Assembly: GCA_900554275.1 (NCBI GenBank)
Contig: USGS01000045.1
Span: forward strand, 1-12,796
Reading direction: 5' to 3'
Origin: an uncultured Eubacteriales bacterium
GTDB lineage: Bacteria > Bacillota > Clostridia > Oscillospirales > Oscillospiraceae
DNA length: 12,796 nt
This document shows, piece by piece, positions 7,743 to 12,796 of this stretch. A model generated the notes under the pieces. It searched no databases, had not been told where the DNA came from, and saw only the letters and a list, made by a program, of their open reading frames with translations. The position numbers and the translations under genes were made by a program. Position 1 is the first letter of the stretch. Every line of letters begins with the position of its first letter.

Positions 7743-8855
7743 ATGTCTACTTTTATGAACACCGATCCCAAGGCCTTCTCCGGCGTGTGGGTCTTTTGCG
7801 AGCAGCGGCAGGGCAAGATGATGCCCACCACCCTCGAGCTGATCTCCGAGGGCCGCAAGCTGGCCGACGAGCTGGGCGTACAGCTCAGCGGCATCCTGCT
7901 GGGCGACAGCGTGGACAACATCGCCGCCGAGCTGGGCGGCTACGGCGCGGACAGGGTCTACGTCTACAACAGCCCCCTGCTGAAGGACTACACCACCGAC
8001 GCCTATACCAAGGTCATCAGCGACGCGGTGCAGGAGTTCAAGCCCGAGATCATGCTCTTCGGTGCCAGCCACATCGGCCGCGACCTGGCGCCCCGCTGCG
8101 CCGCCCGTCTCCACACCGGCCTGTGCGCCGACTGCACCCACCTGGATGTGGATCTGAACGGCTATATCAACTTCCTCCGCACCGGCTCTTCCCTGGACGT
8201 GGATTCCATGAGCTTTGAGACGAAGCTCTTTGACGTCAACACCAACCTGAAGATGACCCGCCCCGCCTTCGGCGGCCACCTGATGGCCACCATCATCTGC
8301 CCCCGCTTCCGTCCCGCCATGGCCACCGTGCGCCCCGGCGTCATGAAGAAGCGCGAGTTTGACGAGAACGGCGTGAAGAAGGTGGAGCTTGTCCACCCCG
8401 CCTTCACCCTCACCGAGGCCGACATCCACACCAAGGTGCTGGAGATCGTCAAGGCCGCCCGCGCCATGGTGGATCTCACCGGCGCTGAGGTGGTGGTCTC
8501 CGTGGGCCGCGGCATCGCCAAGGACGTGGACAAGGGCATCGCCCTGGCCGAGGAGCTGGCCGCCCTCATGGGCGGCGTGGTGGGCGCGTCCCGCGCCGTG
8601 GTGGACGCCGGCTGGATGACCGCCGACCATCAGGTGGGCCAGACCGGCAAGACCGTCCATCCCCGCATCTATGTGGCGCTGGGCATCTCCGGCGCTATCC
8701 AGCACAAGGCGGGTATGCAGGACTCCGAGTGCATCATCGCCGTCAACAAGAGCGACGTGGCGCCTATCTTCGAGGTGGCGGACTACGGCATCTGCGGCGA
8801 CCTGTTCAAGGTCGTGCCCATGATGATCGAGGAAATGAAGGCCCTCAAGGCGTAA
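7743..8855 (+). CDS. etfA: Electron-transfer flavoprotein, alpha subunit
   Basis: This is the alpha subunit of the Etf heterodimer, with an N-terminal nucleotide-binding-like domain and a C-terminal FAD domain. The FAD domain is well conserved: VVSVGRGI (251-258), GASRAVVDAGW (281-291), HQVGQTGKTVHP (296-307), YVALGISGAIQHKAGM (310-325) and IIAVNKSDVAPIFEVADYGI (331-350). It has 370 residues, somewhat longer than the usual 320-345. The extra length appears to lie between the ADCT motif (129-132) and TRPAFGG (172-178), where about 40 residues replace a short turn. There is no N-terminal ferredoxin domain of the CarE kind. GAAGGGAG precedes the ATG. It is the last structural gene of the operon, followed by a strong hairpin. 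Confidence 0.92.
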   Translation: MSTFMNTDPKAFSGVWVFCEQRQGKMMPTTLELISEGRKLADELGVQLSGILLGDSVDNIAAELGGYGADRVYVYNSPLLKDYTTDAYTKVISDAVQEFKPEIMLFGASHIGRDLAPRCAARLHTGLCADCTHLDVDLNGYINFLRTGSSLDVDSMSFETKLFDVNTNLKMTRPAFGGHLMATIICPRFRPAMATVRPGVMKKREFDENGVKKVELVHPAFTLTEADIHTKVLEIVKAARAMVDLTGAEVVVSVGRGIAKDVDKGIALAEELAALMGGVVGASRAVVDAGWMTADHQVGQTGKTVHPRIYVALGISGAIQHKAGMQDSECIIAVNKSDVAPIFEVADYGICGDLFKVVPMMIEEMKALKA

Positions 8856-8891
8856 ATTCTGTCATCATTTTTCCCCTCCCCACATGGGAAT

Positions 8892-8916
8892 GCCCGGAGG
8901 AGCTGCTCCTCCGGGC
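8892..8916 (+). terminator. Hairpin between etfA and the GntR gene (weak terminator or attenuator)
   Basis: GCCCGGAGGAG (8892-8902) and CTCCTCCGGGC (8906-8916) form a perfect 11-bp GC-rich stem with a 3-base loop. The following bases are GTTCTCATG, so there is no proper U-tract. It lies 36 bases after the etfA stop and 40 before the regulator start. It may end most operon transcripts by a factor-assisted route, protect the 3' end, or allow partial read-through into the regulator gene. Confidence 0.55.
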
Positions 8917-8956
8917 GTTCTCATGAACCGTGCAGCAAAGAAAGGAGGCGTCCGCC

Positions 8957-9682
8957 ATGAGCAGCGCCGTCCACATCGACTGGCAGCCCATCAAGGCCAA
9001 ACGCGCCAGTGAGGACATATATGCCCAGCTCCGTGATCTCATCACCTCCGGCGTGCTGAAGCCCGGCGACCGGCTGCCCTCCGAGCGGGCCATGATGGAG
9101 CAGCTCCAGCGCTCCCGCCCCACCATCCGTGAGGCGCTGCGTATGCTGGAGCAGGGGGGCTACGTGGCCTCCACCCACGGCGCCAGCGGCGCGGTGGTAC
9201 AGGAGCTGACCATCGGCGGCGTGGAAGAGCCGCTGGCCGCTATGCTCCAGGTCAACCAAATATCGCTGGAGGAGCTGGGCGAGTACCGGGAGTTCAATGA
9301 CGCCGCCATTGCCGGCTGGGCTGCCCTGCGCCGCTCAGAGGACGATCTGGCCGCCCTGCGGGACTGTCTCATCCGGGCGGAGGAAGCGCTGGCGGACCAC
9401 CGCCGCTTCGTGGAGCTGGACGTGGGCTTCCACAGTCTGCTGGCCCGCGCCACCGGCAACCGGGTGGCCATGATCGTCACCGAGGTGCTGGGCAATGTGG
9501 AAAAGCGCACCCTGCTGGACAAGATGTCCACCCAAAGCGACGGCGAGCGGCTGGCGCTGGAGCGCCGCATTCTGAACCGCCACTCCGAAATACTGGAAAC
9601 CATCCGTCAGCAGGACGCGGACGCCGCCCGGCAGGCTATGAGGGAGCACACCCGTGCCGCCGGCCAGGATCTGAAGGTGTAA
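8957..9682 (+). CDS. GntR-family transcriptional regulator, FadR/FCD subfamily
   Basis: This is a DNA-binding regulator with an N-terminal winged helix and a C-terminal ligand-binding FCD domain. From the ATG at 8957 it has 241 residues. The GntR HTH runs over residues 17-80, with GVLKPGDRLPSERAMMEQL and RPTIREALRMLEQGGYV typical of the family. The FCD domain shows Asp155 and His159 (ELDVGFHS), His209 (NRHSEI) and His231 (REHTRA), the spacing of the metal site that helps bind carboxylate effectors. I chose 8957 because AAAGGAGG (8941-8948) sits correctly before it; the upstream ATG at 8930 lacks a site. Such regulators often sense hydroxy or carboxylic acids, so local control of the fermentation operon is a reasonable inference. 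No operator was identified. Confidence 0.88.
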   Translation: MSSAVHIDWQPIKAKRASEDIYAQLRDLITSGVLKPGDRLPSERAMMEQLQRSRPTIREALRMLEQGGYVASTHGASGAVVQELTIGGVEEPLAAMLQVNQISLEELGEYREFNDAAIAGWAALRRSEDDLAALRDCLIRAEEALADHRRFVELDVGFHSLLARATGNRVAMIVTEVLGNVEKRTLLDKMSTQSDGERLALERRILNRHSEILETIRQQDADAARQAMREHTRAAGQDLKV

Positions 9683-9688
9683 AGAGGT

Positions 9689-9725
9689 ATATAAAAAGAG
9701 ACGGCTCAGCCGTCTCTTTTTATAT
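9689..9725. terminator. Bidirectional Rho-independent terminator
   Basis: A 17-bp inverted repeat (9689-9705 with 9709-9725, loop TCA) contains AAAAAGAGACGGC paired with GCCGTCTCTTTTT. It gives a GC core flanked by A-runs on one side and T-runs on the other, so it works as an intrinsic terminator on both strands. It begins 6 bases after the regulator stop and overlaps the first base of the znuB stop, ending both convergent transcripts. Confidence 0.93.
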
Positions 9726-10540
9726 TATCCTCTGCCTAAGCGTCCCACGCCCCGGCTCACTAAAAACACCGCCAGGTTCACCAGCACCACCGTGGCGCCC
9801 ACCGGCGTCCCCCACAGGTACGACCCGGTCAGCCCCGCGCAGAAGCACACCACGCTCAGCCCCGCGGCGCAGATCACCACACCCTTGAAGCTCCGCAGCA
9901 GCCCCATGGCCGTCAGCGCCGGGAAGATCACCAGGCTGGAGATGAGCATCGCGCCCATCAGGCGCATACCCAGCACGATGGTCAGCGCCGTCAGCACCGA
10001 CAGAATGGTGTTGTAAAGCCCCACCTTCACCCCGGTGGCCCGGGAGAAGCTCTCGTCAAACGTGATGGCGAACAGCCGGTGGTAGAACAGGATATACAGC
10101 ACCAGCACCGCGCCGCACAGCCCCACCGACAGCGCCACATCCGCCCGGTCCAGCGCCAGAATAGAGCCGAACATAAAGCTGTCCACGTCGGTGGTCATGC
10201 CCGTGGTCACGCTGGTCACCACCACGCCGATGGCCAGTGCCGACGCGCTGACCACCGCGATGGCCGCGTCTGCGCCCAGCCGGCTTCGTTCCGTCATCCG
10301 CAGCAGCCCCAGCGCCGCCAGTATCACCACCGGGATAGACACCGGCAGCGGCGCCCACCCGCAGGCCAGAGCGATGCTCAGTGCCCCGAAGGACACATGG
10401 CTCAGCCCGTCGCCGATCATGGAGTACCGCTTCAGCACCAGCGGCACGCCCAAAAGCGCCGCGCACAGCGCCACCAGTATGCCCACCACGAAGGCCCGCA
10501 GGATAAAGGGGTATGTGAACATCTCCCACAGAAGGCTCAT
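9725..10540 (-). CDS. znuB: Zinc/metal ABC transporter permease (ZnuB-like, ABC-3 family)
   Basis: This is the membrane permease of a zinc-type (cluster 9) uptake transporter. It has 271 residues, mostly hydrophobic, with about seven to eight predicted membrane segments beginning near residue 12. Family landmarks are YSMIGDGLSHVSFGALSIAL (39-58), ERSRLGADAAIAVVSASALAIG (84-105) and GMRLMGAMLISSLVIFPALTA in the second half. Its start overlaps the end of znuC by 4 bases, giving translational coupling. Manganese or iron permeases share this family, so the metal is inferred from the His-rich ZnuA partner. Confidence 0.88.
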   Translation of the reverse strand: MSLLWEMFTYPFILRAFVVGILVALCAALLGVPLVLKRYSMIGDGLSHVSFGALSIALACGWAPLPVSIPVVILAALGLLRMTERSRLGADAAIAVVSASALAIGVVVTSVTTGMTTDVDSFMFGSILALDRADVALSVGLCGAVLVLYILFYHRLFAITFDESFSRATGVKVGLYNTILSVLTALTIVLGMRLMGAMLISSLVIFPALTAMGLLRSFKGVVICAAGLSVVCFCAGLTGSYLWGTPVGATVVLVNLAVFLVSRGVGRLGRG

Positions 10541-11259
10541 TTCCCCTCACCTCCAAACCGCTTGCCCCAGGGCGATGCCAGATACTCTGCCGTCGTGCCG
10601 TAAAACCACTGCCCGTGTCCCGCGTGGAGAATGGCCGTGGCGTACTGCAATGCGTTCTGTATGTCGTGGGTCACCATCACGATGGCGATGCCCTCCTTCT
10701 TGTTCAGGTATTCCAGCGTCCGGTACAGATCCTGCGCCGCCGCCGGGTCAAGGCCCGTCACCGGCTCATCCAGGATCAGCAGCTCCCCGGCGGCGCACAG
10801 CGCCCGGGCCAGCAGCACCCGCTGCTGCTGCCCGCCGGACAGCTCCCGGTAACACCGGTCCTTCAGCTCCAATACGCCCAGCTTGCCCATGTTCATCAGC
10901 GCCCGGGACTTCTCCTGTGCCGTGTAGAAGAACCGCATTCCTTTTCCGCTGATAAAGCCGCTGCGCACCACCTCCGTCACCGTGGCGGGGAAGTCCTTCT
11001 GCGCCCGTGTCTGCTGGGGCAGATAGCCGATGCTGCCGCCCCGCAGCGTGTCCGCGTGGACGATCTCCCCGCTCAGAGGCTTCAGCAGTCCCAGCAAACT
11101 TTTCAGCAGCGTGGACTTGCCCGACCCGTTCTCACCCACGATGCACAGGTAGTCCCCGGAGCGCACCTGAAACGTCAGATGCTCCCACACCGGCTTTCCC
11201 TCGTAGCCAAGACTGGCGTCCCGGCAGTCCAGCAGTATATTTTTTTTCGTGTTCTCCAT
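10537..11259 (-). CDS. znuC: Zinc/metal ABC transporter ATP-binding protein (ZnuC-like)
   Basis: This is the cytoplasmic ATPase that powers the ZnuB permease. It has 240 residues and every ABC motif: Walker A GENGSGKST at 42-50, the Q-loop glutamine in GYLPQQ at 78-83, the signature LSGGQQQR at 140-147, Walker B LLILDEP at 160-166, the D-loop GLDP, and the switch histidine His198 in VTHD. Length and the FPATVTEVVRSGF block agree with metal-uptake ATPases. The gene overlaps znuA by 1 base (TGATG) and znuB by 4, so the three are one tightly coupled operon. Confidence 0.92.
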   Translation of the reverse strand: MENTKKNILLDCRDASLGYEGKPVWEHLTFQVRSGDYLCIVGENGSGKSTLLKSLLGLLKPLSGEIVHADTLRGGSIGYLPQQTRAQKDFPATVTEVVRSGFISGKGMRFFYTAQEKSRALMNMGKLGVLELKDRCYRELSGGQQQRVLLARALCAAGELLILDEPVTGLDPAAAQDLYRTLEYLNKKEGIAIVMVTHDIQNALQYATAILHAGHGQWFYGTTAEYLASPWGKRFGGEGK

Positions 11260-12257
11260 CAGGATAATCCCTCCCGCAGCACCTCTGCGTTGGCCGTCAT
11301 CAGACTGATATACGTCTCGCCCCGGTCCAGCTCCGCCCGGCTCACCGTCTGGCAGGAGTGGAACGTCCGCACCGCCGCGCCGGTGGTCTCCGCCACCGCC
11401 TGGGCGATCTTCCGGCTGCTCAGCTCTATGGTATACACCACCGGTATCTCCTGCTCCCGTACCAGGTCGATGAGATACTTCATGGTGGCCAGTGACGGCT
11501 CGGTGTCCCCGGCGCAGCCGTGAAACGCCGCCCGGTAGTCCAGTCCATACTCCTTGCAGAAATACAGCAGCGGGAAGCGGTCACCAAACACCAGCAGCCT
11601 CCGGCGGCCCTGCTCTGCGATCTCCCGGAACGTACCGTCCAGCGTCTCCAGCTCCGCCAGATACGTCTCCAGCCGCCCCCGATAATTTTCCCCGTGGGCC
11701 GGGTCGGCCTCACACAGCGTCTCGCAGATAGCCCTGCACAGCGCCATGGCCTTCACCGGCGATGTCCAGATGTGCTCATCATACTCGATGTCCTCCCCGT
11801 GGCCGTCCTCCAGCGCATCGTGGTCATGGTCATCATGGTCATGGTCGTGGCCGTGATCATGCTCCTCCGCGCCCTGCATCCCCTCGGCAAATTCCTCCTC
11901 GTACACGTCCACCTGGTCCATCATCTTCAGCCGGTAAGGAATGTCCTCTCCCGCCGCGTCCAGTATGTCCTCCACCCACGTCTCGCTCTCGCCGCCGTTG
12001 TAGACGAACACGTCCGCCTGGCTCATGGTGATCACGTCCACCGGCGTGGGTTCAAAGCTGTGGGTCTCCCGCCCCGCGGGAACGAGCAGCACCGGCGTAA
12101 CGTCCTCTCCGCCGATCTGCCGCACAAAGTCGTAGTAGGGGAACAGCGTGCATACCACCTGTAACTTCCCATCATCCTTCTTCGCCGGCCTTACGCCGCA
12201 GCCCGCCAGCGCCAGCATCATGACCGCCGCCAGCACCGCCGTCCAGAACCGCCGCAT
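11259..12257 (-). CDS. znuA: Zinc-binding lipoprotein of the ABC transporter (ZnuA/AdcA-like)
   Basis: This is the extracytoplasmic metal-binding lipoprotein that delivers zinc to ZnuBC. From the ATG at 12257 it has 332 residues. A short basic start and hydrophobic stretch end in LAGC, a lipobox with Cys20 as the lipidated residue. Expected metal ligands are His66 (ETHSFEPTP), His162 (DEHIWTSP), His246 (FHGCAGD) and Glu278 (YTIELSSR). A His/Asp-rich loop at 133-153 is typical of zinc rather than manganese binding proteins; its DNA (about 11815-11870) is a degenerate run of TCATGG-like repeats. An upstream in-frame ATG at 12275 exists, but it lies about where transcription should begin. AAAGGCGGT fits the ATG at 12257, so I prefer that start. 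No Zur-type operator was recognised. Confidence 0.88.
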   Translation of the reverse strand: MRRFWTAVLAAVMMLALAGCGVRPAKKDDGKLQVVCTLFPYYDFVRQIGGEDVTPVLLVPAGRETHSFEPTPVDVITMSQADVFVYNGGESETWVEDILDAAGEDIPYRLKMMDQVDVYEEEFAEGMQGAEEHDHGHDHDHDDHDHDALEDGHGEDIEYDEHIWTSPVKAMALCRAICETLCEADPAHGENYRGRLETYLAELETLDGTFREIAEQGRRRLLVFGDRFPLLYFCKEYGLDYRAAFHGCAGDTEPSLATMKYLIDLVREQEIPVVYTIELSSRKIAQAVAETTGAAVRTFHSCQTVSRAELDRGETYISLMTANAEVLREGLS

Positions 12258-12283
12258 ATTCCCACCGCCTTTCATACCAGGTC

Positions 12284-12289
12284 AGTATA
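12284..12289 (-). promoter_or_regulatory. znuA promoter, extended -10
   Basis: On the minus strand the bases read TGGTATACT, an extended -10 element (TG-N-TATACT). The -35 at a 17-base spacing is poor (TTTCTT). Transcription would begin near 12277, about 20 bases before the preferred znuA start. This promoter would serve znuA-znuC-znuB. Confidence 0.55.
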
Positions 12290-12560
12290 CCACACCCTCC
12301 GCGAAAAAGAAAGCGTTTCCCGCGGCTGCCCCACCCGCCGTCCCACCTACCGCCCCTTCTTCACACCGTCTTAACACTCTTAACGCGGTTTCTCTTCATG
12401 AAACTATCCACTCTCCATATCCGAAACAGCTGATTTCGTTGTCAAATTCAATCTTTCTCACTGAAAATGTTGTCATTCCCGCCAAAACACCGCCGCTCTG
12501 CGCGCTAAGATAATGTTAAAATAGTAAAATATTCCGCTAAAATTTCATCAAAAATGCTAA

Positions 12561-12589
12561 TTGAACGCCTCAACGATTTCCTGTATACT
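12561..12589 (+). promoter_or_regulatory. Sigma-70-type promoter of the symporter gene
   Basis: TTGAAC (12561-12566) and TATACT (12584-12589) are separated by exactly 17 bases, close to the vegetative consensus. The element sits in an AT-rich stretch. The start point would be near 12596, leaving a leader of about 64 bases that ends in AAAGGAG (12646-12652). Confidence 0.8.
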
Positions 12590-12659
12590 TTTACCATAGC
12601 CCGTGCGGAGAGACTTGGCGGGCGTGTTATCAGGAGAAAAAATTTAAAGGAGAGAAACA

Positions 12660-12796
12660 ATGGAAGAAAGAAAGGGCTTTGGATCCAATTTTGGATTCCT
12701 CATGGCTGCCGTCGGCTCTGCTGTGGGCCTGGGCAACATCTGGGGCTTCCCCAATAAGATGGGCGCCTCCGGCGGCTTCACGTTCCTCATCATCTA
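12660..12796 (+). CDS. Sodium:amino-acid symporter, NSS/SNF family (partial, 5' end)
   Basis: Only the first 45 codons are inside the window. The reading frame starts at the ATG at 12660, correctly spaced from AAAGGAG. It encodes a short charged N-terminus, then the first membrane helix with GFLMAAVGSAVGLGNIWGFP (12-31), the signature of the neurotransmitter:sodium symporter family that includes LeuT, MhsT and TnaT. The unwound GSAVGLGN segment that contributes sodium and substrate ligands is intact. The arginine that usually follows this segment (LeuT Arg30, in RFP) is glycine here (WGFP), and the following NGGG element reads SGG. The protein probably imports an amino acid with sodium. It has its own promoter. 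The substrate cannot be judged from this fragment. Confidence 0.85.
   Translation, partial: MEERKGFGSNFGFLMAAVGSAVGLGNIWGFPNKMGASGGFTFLII

Larger units (their letters stand above)
12276..12659. other. Divergent intergenic region between znuA and the symporter gene
   Basis: About 385 bases without a supportable gene, more AT-rich than the rest of the window, especially 12505-12600. It holds one promoter on each strand (listed separately) and two short dyads: GTTTC/GAAAC at 12388-12404 with a TTCATGAA centre, and CGAAA/TTTCG at 12422-12438 around a CAGCTG core. TTAAC occurs twice at 12370-12385. I recognise no riboswitch, T-box or small RNA. Confidence 0.6.

Noticed and set aside
582..8705. 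Very long minus-strand open frames (582-3254, 3167-5959 and 5673-8705; 890 to 1010 codons) opposite the fermentation operon
   Set aside because: Their translations are low-complexity, rich in His, Gly, Val, Leu and Asp, and cross gene boundaries, as expected from the complement of GC-biased codons. The plus-strand genes in the same positions have clear family motifs and ribosome binding sites.
8930..8956. Longer N-terminus of the GntR regulator beginning at 8930
   Set aside because: The ATG at 8930 lacks a ribosome binding site, while AAAGGAGG lies within this stretch at the right distance for the ATG at 8957.
11815..11870. Repeat-like TCATGG run, considered as a microsatellite or CRISPR-like array
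   Set aside because: It encodes the His/Asp-rich loop of ZnuA in frame, so it is explained by protein composition. There are no regular spacers.
10079..12164. Plus-strand open frames opposite znuB, znuC and znuA
   Set aside because: They mirror the codon bias of the minus-strand transporter genes, have no ribosome binding sites and no recognisable motifs.
12596..12659. Possible riboswitch or T-box leader before the amino-acid symporter
   Set aside because: The predicted leader is only about 64 bases, with no T-box sequence, no terminator/antiterminator pair and no stem set I recognise.
12554..12757. A 67-codon plus-strand frame across the symporter start
   Set aside because: It begins inside the promoter and overlaps the symporter in another frame. 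The frame starting at 12660 has the ribosome binding site and the NSS signature.

Overview
The window is a high-GC stretch with strong AGGAGG-type ribosome binding sites. Its gene content points to an anaerobic, amino-acid- or hydroxyacid-fermenting gut Firmicute, probably a relative of the Oscillospiraceae (Flavonifractor, Oscillibacter or Lawsonibacter-like). That placement is inferred from gene content and base composition, not from a marker gene.

Bases 1 to 8855 hold a plus-strand operon for the reductive branch of Stickland-type fermentation. The order is a dehydratase activator (hadI/fldI/hgdC-like, with a damaged 5' end), the two (R)-2-hydroxyacyl-CoA dehydratase subunits (hadB, hadC), a class III CoA-transferase (hadA/fldA-like), a D-2-hydroxyacid dehydrogenase, an acyl-CoA dehydrogenase (acdB-like), and the electron-transfer flavoprotein genes etfB and etfA. 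Together they could take a 2-oxo acid to the (R)-2-hydroxy acid, load it onto CoA, dehydrate it to the 2-enoyl-CoA and reduce that to the saturated acyl-CoA. CoA is then recycled by the transferase. The gene order differs from the C. difficile had locus as I recall it, and the substrate cannot be read from the sequence. A structured 219-base gap separates hadA from the dehydrogenase gene.

The first ~76 bases encode, in another frame, a piece of the N-terminal DUF772-type domain of an IS1182/IS5-like transposase. It abuts the activator gene exactly where that gene's first ~13 codons, including the first phosphate-binding motif, should be. This is either an IS-mediated truncation or an assembly join at a contig end.

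Bases 8957 to 9682 encode a GntR/FadR-type regulator that may control the operon. A near-perfect bidirectional terminator separates it from a convergent minus-strand operon, znuA-znuC-znuB (12257 to 9725), a zinc-type ABC uptake system whose lipoprotein carries a His/Asp-rich loop. A 400-base intergenic region then holds the divergent promoters for znuA and for a sodium:amino-acid symporter (NSS/SNF family), of which only the first 45 codons are inside the window.

I see no rRNA, tRNA, CRISPR array or wholly new system. The most unusual points are the transposase/activator junction, the structured gap, and a symporter that lacks the usual gating arginine.
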